Source: Mycolicibacillus koreensis (GTDB lineage: Bacteria; Actinomycetota; Actinomycetes; Mycobacteriales; Mycobacteriaceae). From it: 64,000 bases of DNA. The notes under the pieces are model-generated. The model worked only from the letters and a program-made list of their open reading frames with translations. It was not told the origin of the DNA and ran no database searches. Where the stretch lies: assembly GCF_002104795.1 (NCBI RefSeq), contig NZ_NCXO01000012.1, positions 24,615-88,614 of the forward strand, read 5' to 3'. Positions 52,685 to 60,629 of the stretch are shown one piece after another. Within the stretch, counting starts at the first letter, position 1. The number at the start of each line of letters is the position of its first letter. The translations under genes were made by a program, and so were the position numbers.

Positions 52685-54234
52685 TGTTGACCCGACTCGT
52701 CCGGATCCAACTGGTCATCTTCAGCGTGGCGGCGCTGTTCGGCGGCGCCGTCATGGTTCTCGGCTACATGCAGGCGCCGGTGCTACTCGGTTTCGGCCGC
52801 ATCAACGTCACACTGGAACTGGACTCGACCGGCGGGCTGTACCGCTTCGCCAATGTCACCTACCGCGGTATCGAGGTGGGCAAGGTCACCGACGTCAAGC
52901 CCACCCGGGACGGGGCGGTGGCGACGATGTCGCTGAAGAAGGCCCCCAAGATCCCCGCCGATTTGGAGGCGCAGGTGCACAGTGTCTCCGCGGTCGGCGA
53001 GCAATACGTGGACCTGCTGCCGCGCAGCGCCGCCGGCCCGTATCTGCAGAACGGTTCGACGATCACCACCGAGAACACCAGCACACCGCGCCCGGTGCGC
53101 GAGATGCTCGACCGGGTCAGCGGTCTGATCGACAGTGTCCCGGAAGGCCAGATCGACGGCCTGTTGGACGAATCGTTCAAGGCGCTCAACGGAACCGGCT
53201 ACGACCTGGGTTCGTTGCTGGACTCGTCGTCGATGATCGCCGCCGACGCCAACGGCATCGGTGAGGACGTGCGGGCGCTGCTCGATGACAGCCGCCCGCT
53301 GCTCGACGGCCAGGCCGAGAGCACCGAGCAGATCCGGACCTTGGCACGCAGTCTCGCCGGGATCAGCGACCAGCTGGCCACCGACGATCCGGCGATACGA
53401 ACCATCCTGCAATCGGGTTCCGGCGCCGCCGACGAGGCGGCCCAGATGCTCAACCAGGTGAAGCCGACCCTGCCGGTGTTGCTGGCGAACCTGATCTCGG
53501 TCGGGCAGATCGGCGTCACCTACCACCCGTCGATCGAACAGCTTCTGGTCCTGCTCCCGCCATACCTGGCGGCCACCCAGTCCTACGGTTCGTCGCTGAA
53601 CAATCCGACGGGGATGGCGCTGTCGGAGTTCAGTCTCACCCTCGGCGACCCGCCAGCGTGTTCGGTCGGATTCCTGCCGCCGTCGTCGTGGCGGTCCCCG
53701 GCGGACCTCACCGATATCGACACCCCCGACGGGTTGTACTGCAAGCTGCCCCAGGACTCCCCGATCGGGGTGCGCGGCGCACGGAACTTCCCGTGCATGG
53801 GCAAGCCGGGCAAACGCGCCCCCACCGTGGAGATCTGCGAAAGCGACAAGCCCTACGAACCGTTGGCTATGCGCCAGCATGTCACCGGGCCGTACCCGAT
53901 CGACCCGGCCCTGATCGCTCAGGGCATCCCGCCCGATGACCGGATCGACTTCAGCGACCAGATCTTCGGGCCGATCGAGGGCACTCCGGCCCCGCCCGCC
54001 GAACCGGCCGCACCCGCCGAGCCCGCCGAACCGGCCGAGCCCGCCGCACCGGCCCCGGCGGCGGTACCGGCCACACCGAGTGCCTATGCGCCCGCACGAT
54101 CGGGTCCCTCGGTGGCCATCGCCACCTACAACCCGCAGACCGGCCAGTACGCGACACCCGACGGCGGGGTCTACTCTCAGTCCGATCTGGTGACCGCGAC
54201 GCCGACGGACTGGACGCAGATGCTGCCGCGCTGA
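52684..54234 (+). CDS. Mce family protein F
   Basis: A 516-residue MceF-type subunit. Anchor RIQLVIFSVAALFGGAVMVL is at about 6-25. The MCE domain at about 38-115 shows TGGLYRFANVTYRGIEVGKV and KIPADLEAQVHSVSAVGEQY, followed by a helical region. A Cys-bearing segment (PPACSVGFLPPSSW; LYCKL; NFPCMGKPG; VEICES) has four cysteines. A low-complexity Pro/Ala/Glu tail (about 437-465) ends before TYNPQTGQYATPDGG, a motif seen near the C terminus of many MceF proteins. ATG 52684 overlaps the mceE TGA by one base. Last gene of the operon core. Confidence 0.93.
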   Translation: MLTRLVRIQLVIFSVAALFGGAVMVLGYMQAPVLLGFGRINVTLELDSTGGLYRFANVTYRGIEVGKVTDVKPTRDGAVATMSLKKAPKIPADLEAQVHSVSAVGEQYVDLLPRSAAGPYLQNGSTITTENTSTPRPVREMLDRVSGLIDSVPEGQIDGLLDESFKALNGTGYDLGSLLDSSSMIAADANGIGEDVRALLDDSRPLLDGQAESTEQIRTLARSLAGISDQLATDDPAIRTILQSGSGAADEAAQMLNQVKPTLPVLLANLISVGQIGVTYHPSIEQLLVLLPPYLAATQSYGSSLNNPTGMALSEFSLTLGDPPACSVGFLPPSSWRSPADLTDIDTPDGLYCKLPQDSPIGVRGARNFPCMGKPGKRAPTVEICESDKPYEPLAMRQHVTGPYPIDPALIAQGIPPDDRIDFSDQIFGPIEGTPAPPAEPAAPAEPAEPAEPAAPAPAAVPATPSAYAPARSGPSVAIATYNPQTGQYATPDGGVYSQSDLVTATPTDWTQMLPR

Positions 54235-54240
54235 ACCGGG

Positions 54241-54747
54241 TCAGTCTTTGACGAGTTTGAACGGCATCGTGATGTACACCGGTTTGTTGACGCCGCAGGC
54301 GCCGCTGGCGCCGGTGGTGACGTCCTCGCCGACCAGCGTGGTCGACGACGGATCGGAGTTGGCGCCGTCCGGCGTCATCGCCTTGAACCGGAACACCTGC
54401 AGACCGGCCGCGCTGCTGCCGTCCGGGCAGGGCACCCACCCGTCGACGACGTGCTTGACGTACCAGACCCCGCTCTTCTGGTAGATCGGCTCCGTCCAGC
54501 CCCAGCCGGTGGTGACGGTGCCGACGCATTCACCCGGGTAGGAGCATTCGGTGGAGATGGTCCAGGTGCTGCGCAAGCTGTCCTGTTCGGTGAAGACCTC
54601 GTTCTTGCGCGCCCACTCCCCGTTGGAGGTCGCCGTGTAGGTGCCGTTGAGACCCCACTGTGCGCTGTCCGCCGCGGCTGGGGCGCCGGGTATCAACGCC
54701 AGGCCCGCCGCCGCGGCGACGGCCGACCACACCCGGTTGGGGACCAT
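54241..54747 (-). CDS. small secreted protein of unknown function
   Basis: A 168-residue protein with Sec signal VWSAVAAAAGLALIPGAPAA and probable cleavage after AAA/ADS at about 26. The mature part has Tyr/Trp/Thr-rich strands (WGLNGTYTATSNGEWARKNE), TECSYPGECVGTV with a close Cys pair, and a later VPCPDG/GACGV pair, so probably two disulfides. ATG 54747 has AAGGAG about 6 nt upstream. It converges on mceF (6 bp between stops). Together with the two genes that follow on the other strand it interrupts the usual mce-mas order. Family known only as hypothetical. Confidence 0.75.
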   Translation of the reverse strand: MVPNRVWSAVAAAAGLALIPGAPAAADSAQWGLNGTYTATSNGEWARKNEVFTEQDSLRSTWTISTECSYPGECVGTVTTGWGWTEPIYQKSGVWYVKHVVDGWVPCPDGSSAAGLQVFRFKAMTPDGANSDPSSTTLVGEDVTTGASGACGVNKPVYITMPFKLVKD

Positions 54748-54876
54748 CGCTACTCCTTCGGACCCGCGCCGTTCGCGGGTCGGGATCCGACGGTAGCGAG
54801 CGGGCCGCCCCGGTCCAGCCGTACCGTCCACTGAGCGGACGCATCGGCCCCGGTCGGGCTCCGCATCTGCCACGGT

Positions 54877-55266
54877 GTGCGCGTGCGACCGAGTGCGGCG
54901 ATGGCGGTGGCGGTGGCGGCCACCGCGATGATGCTGGTTCCCCCGGCGGCGCGGGCCGACCCCGAGTTCTGCGACGAGCCGGCATGCGTGCCGGGCATCA
55001 CGCCCGGGGTGGTGCTGGGGTCGACCTGTTCGGACACCGCGCATTTCGTGTTCGGCACCACCGACTGGGGCCGGCTGGTGTTCTGCGGCTCGCCGCGCCG
55101 CTACGAACCCCGCTACTTCCGGTCCCCGTCGATGGCCGGCGTCAAGGAGTTCGGCACCAGTTGCGCCGGCTACGAGAACTGGGTGGCGCAGGCCCCCGAC
55201 GGGCTGTTTTTGAGCTGCCAGTCCCGCAACGGCGGGCCGCTGTGGGGTCGCGGTGACAATGCTTAG
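54877..55266 (+). CDS. small secreted cysteine-rich protein
   Basis: A 129-residue protein with signal MAVAVAATAMMLVPPAARA at about residues 9-27. The mature part has six Cys (EFCDEPACVPG, GSTCSD, VFCGSP, GTSCAGY, SCQSRNGG), suggesting a compact disulfide-bonded domain. GTG 54877 is used; no strong ribosome site is seen. The 3' end overlaps the next gene by 14 bp in another frame. Function unknown. Confidence 0.65.
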   Translation: MRVRPSAAMAVAVAATAMMLVPPAARADPEFCDEPACVPGITPGVVLGSTCSDTAHFVFGTTDWGRLVFCGSPRRYEPRYFRSPSMAGVKEFGTSCAGYENWVAQAPDGLFLSCQSRNGGPLWGRGDNA

Positions 55267-55678
55267 GAATGCACCGCGTAGGGCCACAACGATTACGGGG
55301 CTCGCCCTGGCCGCCGCGACGGCGCTGCTGCCCGCCGCCCACGCCGACCCGCCCTTACACCGGGTCACCTACACGATCACGGTGAGCACCCCGGTGGTGG
55401 CCGACATCTATTTCCGCGAAGCCGATCCCCCGACGTGGGCACAGTACAGCCACAATCCGTACGAGTTCAGCCCGAAGGTCACCGAAGAGCTGACCCCGGA
55501 CCGGCCGTGGGTACGTGAGGTCACCCTCAGCGACCCCGACCGCTGGGCGATGGTGACCGCGACCAGCGGCCGCGCGCCGATAACACCGATGTTCGGCTGC
55601 TCCCTGTCGGTCGACGGGACCGTCGTCGCCACCGGTGACGGCGCCAAGGGCGCGCTCTGCTCACTGCGGCACTGGTAG
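55253..55678 (+). CDS. small exported MmpS-like protein
   Basis: A 141-residue protein. After a basic N terminus, the segment TTITGLALAAATALLPAAHA is a signal peptide. The body VTYTITVSTPVVADIYFREA, then a C-terminal GCSLSVDGTVVATGDGAKGALC, with a Cys pair about 20 residues apart, recalls the soluble domain of MmpS proteins, which accompany MmpL lipid exporters. Here no MmpL is adjacent. Start GTG 55253, or ATG 55259 two codons later. It overlaps the preceding secreted protein gene. Confidence 0.65.
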   Translation: MTMLRNAPRRATTITGLALAAATALLPAAHADPPLHRVTYTITVSTPVVADIYFREADPPTWAQYSHNPYEFSPKVTEELTPDRPWVREVTLSDPDRWAMVTATSGRAPITPMFGCSLSVDGTVVATGDGAKGALCSLRHW

Positions 55679-55695
55679 CCGCCCACTGGGTGGGA

Positions 55696-55711
55696 CACCG
55701 CCGCGGCGGTG
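55696..55711. promoter_or_regulatory. 16-bp perfect palindrome before the Mas genes
   Basis: CACCGCCG-CGGCGGTG reads the same on both strands. It lies 18 bp after the MmpS-like stop and 72 bp before the first Mas start, beside TGGGTGGGAC (55687-55696) that is shared with the Mce control region. Either an operator or, given its GC content, a hairpin terminator stem without T-run. Confidence 0.4.
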
Positions 55712-55782
55712 GGCACCGGGGAACCTACCGTGCCGATGTGGGCAGTGAGCGCAGTGCGACAGTGCGCGGAAGGGGCACCCCG

Positions 55783-56487
55783 ATGCAGACCGAGACGCAG
55801 AGCGTCGACGCGGCGCCGCCCGACGACCTGGTGGTGCAGGCCGAGACGGCCGCCGCCGAAGCCGAGTCCGCCGCCCGGGAGGCCCGGCAGCGGGCCACCG
55901 AGTTGCGTCGCCGCATCGAAGAATCCCAGAGCGAGTCGCTGTCGGCCGACGAACCTCCCGCACCCGATGGGCCGGCCACACGTCGCCGCTCGTGGCGGGC
56001 CACAGCGTGGCCGCGACGGATCGCGGTGGCCACGTCGCTGGTGGTGACCGCGGCGTTGTTCGGCGCCAGCGGCTACATGCTGTGGCAGCACCACCGGGCG
56101 CAGCAGGTCGAGCAAGCGCGCGCGGAGTTCACCGCGGCCGCACGGCAAAACGTGGTCAACCTGATGTCGATCGACTTCACCGATCCGACCGACGATGTCC
56201 GTCGCATCGTCGACAGCTCTACCGGCGACTTTCGCGACGACTTCGAGTACGCCGCCGAGGATTTCGTCAAGGTCGCCGAGGACGCCCAGGTGACGACCAC
56301 CGCTACGGTCGACTCCGCGGTGGTCGAGTCGATGTCGGGTGACACGGCGGTGGTGTTGGTCACCGCGGACTCCACGATCACCAACGCGGCGGGAGCCAAG
56401 GAGGAGCCGCGCCGGTGGCGGTTGAGTGTCGACCTGCAACGCGACGGCGACCAGATCAAGATGTCGAAGGTGGAGTTCGTGCCATGA
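55783..56487 (+). CDS. Mce-associated membrane protein (Mas)
   Basis: A 234-residue protein. An acidic, coiled-coil-like N terminus rich in Ala/Glu (AETAAAEAESAAREARQRA, residues about 19-38) comes first. One TM at about 87-105 (RIAVATSLVVTAALFGASGY) follows. The periplasmic NTF2-like domain after it has the usual Mas pattern (DVRRIVDSSTGDFRDDFEY). Such proteins occur downstream of mce operons (for example Rv3492c/Rv3493c after mce4) and stabilise or assist the transporter. ATG 55783 follows GGAAGG. It is coupled to the next Mas by ATGA. Confidence 0.9.
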   Translation: MQTETQSVDAAPPDDLVVQAETAAAEAESAAREARQRATELRRRIEESQSESLSADEPPAPDGPATRRRSWRATAWPRRIAVATSLVVTAALFGASGYMLWQHHRAQQVEQARAEFTAAARQNVVNLMSIDFTDPTDDVRRIVDSSTGDFRDDFEYAAEDFVKVAEDAQVTTTATVDSAVVESMSGDTAVVLVTADSTITNAAGAKEEPRRWRLSVDLQRDGDQIKMSKVEFVP

Positions 56488-57110
56488 CCACCAGCACTGT
56501 GCTACCCGAGACCGACCGCGAGACCGACGGGACCGAGACTGCCGCAGCCGACACCGGCAGCGCCGAGACCGACACCGGTGAGCGCCCGGCCGCCACCGGC
56601 CGGCTGGCGACGGTGCGCGCCTTTCTGGGCGCGCGGTGGCGCTCGGCCGCGGTGGTGACGCTGCTGGTGGTCGCGCTGTCACTGGCTGCGGTGCTGTATC
56701 TGACCCAGTACCGTCCCGAGCAACGCACCGGGGCGTCCGCCCGGGATGCCGCGGTTGCCGCCGCGTCGACGGCGACGGAGGCGTTGTTGTCGTATGCACC
56801 GGACACCCTCGATGAGGACCTAGCGACCGCCCGCTCGTTGATGACCGGCGAATTCCTGGACTACTACGGGAAATTCACCTCCGATGTGGTGGCCCCCGCG
56901 GTCCGGGAGAAGGGCATCACCGCGACCGCCCACGTGGTGCGGGCCGGGGTGATGCAGATGGACCCGGGGGCGGCGAAGGTGCTGGTCTTTTTGAACCAGG
57001 AGACGGTCAGCGCCGAACGGCCCGATCCGTCGCGGACCGCCAGCAGCGTGATCGTCAGCCTGACCGACGTGGACGGCGACTGGCTGATCTCCTCGTTCGA
57101 CCCGATCTGA
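56484..57110 (+). CDS. Mce-associated membrane protein (Mas)
   Basis: A 208-residue second Mas. A Thr/Glu-rich disordered N terminus (1-40) precedes one TM at about 58-76 (AAVVTLLVVALSLAAVLYL). A periplasmic NTF2-like domain with TARSLMTGEFLDYYGKFTSD and ends in DVDGDWLISSFDPI, the standard Mas ending. ATG 56484 overlaps the previous stop by ATGA. It converges on the thioesterase gene with 31 bp between stops. Confidence 0.9.
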   Translation: MTTSTVLPETDRETDGTETAAADTGSAETDTGERPAATGRLATVRAFLGARWRSAAVVTLLVVALSLAAVLYLTQYRPEQRTGASARDAAVAAASTATEALLSYAPDTLDEDLATARSLMTGEFLDYYGKFTSDVVAPAVREKGITATAHVVRAGVMQMDPGAAKVLVFLNQETVSAERPDPSRTASSVIVSLTDVDGDWLISSFDPI

Positions 57111-57141
57111 CGGGATCCTGACGGTGCGGTGCCCGAGCCGC

Positions 57142-57747
57142 TCAGCCGGCGGTTCTGGGTCTGATGAACACCGCCTCCGCAACCACGGTGGGCGTCCCGT
57201 CGGGATCGACGATATGTCCCTGGGCGAAGGTCTTGGCGCCGTCGTGACGATCCGTCCACGCCTCCACGCGCAGCCCGCCGAGCCGGGTCGGCCGGAGAAA
57301 CCGGACCGATAGCGTCCCGGTGACCGCCGGCTGATCGGGTCGGTGCGCCACGGCGCTGAGCACGTGGTCGAGCAGCAGCGCGCAGACCCCGCCGTGGACC
57401 AGGCCCGGCGGGCCCTCGTAGGCGGCGCCGAGCACGACGTCGGCGTGGGCACGGCCGGTCGGGTCGGTGATCACCTCCACCGGAGGCGCGATCGCGTTCC
57501 GCAGGCCCATGACGACGTTGCCCCAGGCCAGATTGTCGCCGTCAGGCGACGTGCGCACCCCGAAGGAGCCGGGGTTCAGCTGTGTACTCAGCTCGGCGAC
57601 GGCCTCATCGACCAGCCGGTTCGCCCGGGCCACCGCCTCGAGGTCGGCGTCGCTGCGGATCGTCACATCGATCAGCCGGCGCACCGACCGGGTCAACGAC
57701 TCGTACCGGGACCGTTGCAGGTCGGGGTCGGGCATCGATTCGGTCAC
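57142..57747 (-). CDS. hotdog-fold thioesterase (PaaI-like)
   Basis: A 201-residue protein with an N-terminal helical part of about 70 residues and a C-terminal hotdog domain. Signature GPPGLVHGGVCALLLDHVL is at about 113-131 (the HGG motif with downstream Asp as in PaaI-type acyl-CoA thioesterases). TGTLSVRFLRPTRLGGLRV is the long central strand. It probably releases CoA from aromatic or steroid-derived acyl-CoA. GTG 57747 overlaps the KstD-like stop by GTGA, placing it as the third gene of a leftward operon (flavin reductase, KstD-like, thioesterase). Confidence 0.87.
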   Translation of the reverse strand: MTESMPDPDLQRSRYESLTRSVRRLIDVTIRSDADLEAVARANRLVDEAVAELSTQLNPGSFGVRTSPDGDNLAWGNVVMGLRNAIAPPVEVITDPTGRAHADVVLGAAYEGPPGLVHGGVCALLLDHVLSAVAHRPDQPAVTGTLSVRFLRPTRLGGLRVEAWTDRHDGAKTFAQGHIVDPDGTPTVVAEAVFIRPRTAG

Positions 57748-59312
57748 CGGGGCGCCGCGCCGGACGCCATGTCGAGCGCGGCGAGATGGCTGAACAGCAG
57801 CGACGCGCCGATCGGGTTACCACCGCCGGGATATGTGGTTCCGCTCACGGCTGCCATCGTATTGCCGGCCGCGTACAGGCCCCGGATCGCCGTGCCGTCG
57901 GCACGCAGGGCCCGCCCCCGGTTGTCGGTGCGCAGACCGCCCTTGGTGCCCAGATCGGACAGGCCGAACGCGGCGGCGTGATAGGGCGGGGTGTCCAGGG
58001 GGACCAGCGGGGAGCCGCCCGCTGTGACGGCGCGGTCGTAGGGTTCGCCGCCCCGGGAGAAGTCGGCGTCGGTGCCGGTGCGCGCGAACTCGTTGAACCG
58101 TCGCACGGTCGCCTCCAGTTCGGTGCCCGGAACCCCGATCGCGGTGGCCAATTCATCGAGGGTGTCGGCGCTGTGCCACAGCCCGGCCTCGCGGTACCGG
58201 GCCGGGTCGACCATCGACACATTGGTGGCGCCGATCGGGGGTGTGTCCCCGGCCCGACTGTCGTAGACCATCCAGAACGGCAACCGCAGCCGATCACGCT
58301 TCAGGGCCCGGATCACCTCGCGGCCCAACCGATCGTAGGGAGCGGACTCGTTGACGAACCGGTGACCGAACCGGTCGACGAAGATCCCGCCGGTGAACAA
58401 TAACGCGAACGCCGAATGGCCGTCGGGGTGGCTCAGGCCCGGCGACCACCACGCCTGATCCATCAGGTCGGTGTCGGCACCCACCGCGATCGCGGCCCGA
58501 TGCGCGGCACCGGTGTTGCCCGGAGCCCCCATCGTGTCGGTTGCACTGCCGGCAACCCGGTAGCGTTCCCGCATCTCGGCGTCACGCTCGAAACCACCGG
58601 CGGCGAGCAGAACTCCGCGCCGGGCGCCGACCCGCAGCGCCCGCCCGTCGCGGTCGAGCACCGCACCGACCACCGTGTCGGCGTCGACGATCAGGTCGGT
58701 CAGCGCGGCGTTTCGCCACGCCTCGGCAGCGTCGTACCGGTTCAGTGCCGCCAAGAATCTGCCCACCAGGGCACGCCCGCCGATCAGCGTCTCCGGCACC
58801 GGTGCGCCCAGCCGTTCGGTGTCCAGCGGTCCGCGGATCAGACCCGCGTAGCGCCCCAGTTCCGCGTCGGCCAACGGAACCGGAACGATGTGGCGGTACC
58901 CGTCGGCACGGGCACCCGGCACCGAACCGTAGTAGTCGGGCCAGGGCAGCACGGTGAACGCGAAAGCCGGGTCCTGCTCCAGGTATTCGATGAACGGCGA
59001 CCCGCCGGTGACATAGGTGTCCTGCAGGTCGCGCGGGGTCCGATCACCGACGACGCCGTGGAAGTAGCGCAGCGCTTCCTCGAGGGTGTCGTCGGTGCCG
59101 GCCCGGCGCAGTACCGGGTTGCACGGGTACCACATACCACCGCCGCCGGAGTACGCCGTGGTACCGCCGAACATGTCGGTCGCCTCGGCCAGCAACACCG
59201 AGAGACCTTCGCGGGCAGCGGTATAGGCACCCGCGACGCCACCGCCGGAGCCGACGACGAGCACGTCGACGACGACATCGAACGCCGCGGGCGCCCCGGT
59301 GGGCTCAGCCAT
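57744..59312 (-). CDS. 3-ketosteroid delta1-dehydrogenase-like flavoprotein
   Basis: A 522-residue FAD protein of the KstD/fumarate reductase group. The dinucleotide site VDVLVVGSGGGVAGAYTAAR is at about 12-31, and MFGGTTAYSGGGGMWYPCNP at about 43-62 resembles the KstD GGSTARSGG segment. GHRFVNESAPY provides the conserved Tyr in the middle, and YPGGGNPIGASLLFSH is the C-terminal FAD loop with the catalytic Tyr/Gly positions of KstD (Tyr487/Gly491 in the Rhodococcus enzyme). It probably introduces a C1-C2 double bond into a 3-ketosteroid or related ring. It differs from the second KstD at 60630, so substrates may be distinct. ATG 59312 overlaps the reductase gene by 8 bp. Confidence 0.85.
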   Translation of the reverse strand: MAEPTGAPAAFDVVVDVLVVGSGGGVAGAYTAAREGLSVLLAEATDMFGGTTAYSGGGGMWYPCNPVLRRAGTDDTLEEALRYFHGVVGDRTPRDLQDTYVTGGSPFIEYLEQDPAFAFTVLPWPDYYGSVPGARADGYRHIVPVPLADAELGRYAGLIRGPLDTERLGAPVPETLIGGRALVGRFLAALNRYDAAEAWRNAALTDLIVDADTVVGAVLDRDGRALRVGARRGVLLAAGGFERDAEMRERYRVAGSATDTMGAPGNTGAAHRAAIAVGADTDLMDQAWWSPGLSHPDGHSAFALLFTGGIFVDRFGHRFVNESAPYDRLGREVIRALKRDRLRLPFWMVYDSRAGDTPPIGATNVSMVDPARYREAGLWHSADTLDELATAIGVPGTELEATVRRFNEFARTGTDADFSRGGEPYDRAVTAGGSPLVPLDTPPYHAAAFGLSDLGTKGGLRTDNRGRALRADGTAIRGLYAAGNTMAAVSGTTYPGGGNPIGASLLFSHLAALDMASGAAPR

Positions 59313-59826
59313 GGGCGTCGTTGTGGAGTGCGCCGTAGCCGCCGCGGAAGAACAGCAGCGGGGCCCCGTTCTCGTCGACCGACAGTCCGCTCACCCGGGC
59401 GAGCACGATGGTGTGGTCACCGGCGGGGTACTCGAGTTCGATGTCGGCCTCGATCGCGGCCAGCGCATTGTCTAGTTTCGGGGCTCCGTTGCGGCCCGGC
59501 CGCCACGCTGTCTGCGCGAACTTGTCGCCGCCGCTGGTGGCGAACCGCGCGCACACGTCGCGCTGACGATCGGTGAGGATATTGATGCACAGAGCGCCGA
59601 AGTCCCGCATCGTCGGCCAACTCGTCGATCCGCGGGACGGACAGAACGACACATATGGCGGATCGAGGGACACCGATGTCAGCGACTGGCAGGTGAATCC
59701 GACAGGGCGGCCGGCATCGGAGCCGGTGATCACCGCGATCCCCGTGCAGAAGTGGCCGAGCACCCACCGCATCGCGGGAGATTCCGGCGCCAACAGCGCC
59801 ACGGCCTCTGTGTTGTCCTCGCGCAT
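59305..59826 (-). CDS. HsaB-like flavin reductase
   Basis: A 173-residue flavin reductase-domain protein supplying reduced FMN/FAD to a monooxygenase. MRWVLGHFCTGIAVITG is at about 18-34, and GFTCQSLTSVSLDPPYVSFC at about 43-62. NILTDRQRDVCARFATSGGDKFA is close to HsaB (VNVLTEKQKDVSARF as recalled), the partner of the steroid A-ring hydroxylase HsaA. HsaA is not in the window. ATG 59826 has AGGG 6 nt upstream. First gene of the leftward three-gene operon, divergent from the PadR gene. Confidence 0.88.
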   Translation of the reverse strand: MREDNTEAVALLAPESPAMRWVLGHFCTGIAVITGSDAGRPVGFTCQSLTSVSLDPPYVSFCPSRGSTSWPTMRDFGALCINILTDRQRDVCARFATSGGDKFAQTAWRPGRNGAPKLDNALAAIEADIELEYPAGDHTIVLARVSGLSVDENGAPLLFFRGGYGALHNDAHG

Positions 59827-59945
59827 GGATACCCTCGATGTCCTCCGTGATCGGTGTGTTCACTGTGCGGTCACGCCCCGCGCCGCCGCAATATGGCGTC
59901 CCGGTCAGCGGTAGTCACCACGGTGCCGGGCCCCCAACACCTTGT

Positions 59946-59951
59946 TAGCCT
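59946..59951 (+). promoter_or_regulatory. -10 box (TAGCCT) for the PadR gene
   Basis: TAGCCT is followed by 6 nt (TGATCG) and GTG 59958, with no ribosome site, so the message should be leaderless. The 131-bp region is shared with the divergent flavin reductase operon. Confidence 0.5.
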
Positions 59952-59957
59952 TGATCG

Positions 59958-60617
59958 GTGACCGACACCACGCCCGACGCGTCAGACCGTCCCAACCTGG
60001 GATCGACCGGGTGGGCGCTGCTCGGGATGCTCTCCGGGGGCGACGAACTGTCCGGTTACGACATCAAGAAGTGGATCAACTGGGCGATCCGCTTCTTCTA
60101 CACCAGCCCCGCGTACAGCCAGATCTACTCCGAGCTCAAACGCCTCGAGAACCTCGGTCTGCTCACCTCTCGGATGGAGGGTGCCGCCCGCCAGCGTCGG
60201 ATGTACAAGATCACCGATTCCGGTCTGCACGCCGTAACGCAGTGGGCCAACGAGGAGCCGGTCGAACCCCCGACTCTCAAGCACTTCCCGCTGCTTCGGG
60301 TTATTTTCGGTCATCTGGCCGCACCCGGCCGGCTCAAAGAGCTGCTGACCGAGCACTTGGACTATGTGGACCGGATGCAGCAGGCGGCGGCCACCGAGGT
60401 TCGCTGGACCGCCGAGCACCCGGCGTGGTCCTACGCCCACCTGGCCTTGCGGTGGTCCGAGCGCTACTACACCGCCGAGCGGGCGCTCGTCGAGCAGTTG
60501 ATCAATGAGCTGGATTCGGCCGAAGGCACGTTCTCGGCGGCCGACCGCCAGGGCATGGAATGGCCGGTGCGTGAGTACTGGTACGAGATCGAACGCAAGA
60601 TCGCGGCCGAAGAATAG
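59958..60617 (+). CDS. PadR-family transcriptional regulator
   Basis: A 219-residue PadR protein. The winged helix lies at about 15-100: WALLGMLSGGDELSGYDIKK, then SPAYSQIYSELKRLENLGLL, then RRMYKITDSGLHAVTQWA. A C-terminal dimerisation domain of helices follows (LKELLTEHLDYVDRMQQAAA; YTAERALVEQLINELDSAEG). PadR repressors respond to phenolic or other small ligands. It sits between two leftward groups, the flavin reductase/KstD-like operon and the kstD gene, and is divergent from the first and convergent with the second, so it likely controls the reductase operon. GTG 59958 is set by the leaderless -10. Confidence 0.9.
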   Translation: MTDTTPDASDRPNLGSTGWALLGMLSGGDELSGYDIKKWINWAIRFFYTSPAYSQIYSELKRLENLGLLTSRMEGAARQRRMYKITDSGLHAVTQWANEEPVEPPTLKHFPLLRVIFGHLAAPGRLKELLTEHLDYVDRMQQAAATEVRWTAEHPAWSYAHLALRWSERYYTAERALVEQLINELDSAEGTFSAADRQGMEWPVREYWYEIERKIAAEE

Positions 60618-60629
60618 TCGCCGCGCCGC

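Noticed and set aside
55253..55678. A true MmpS partner of an MmpL exporter
   Set aside because: Only the general domain pattern and Cys pair agree, it has a cleavable-looking signal, and no mmpL gene is adjacent.
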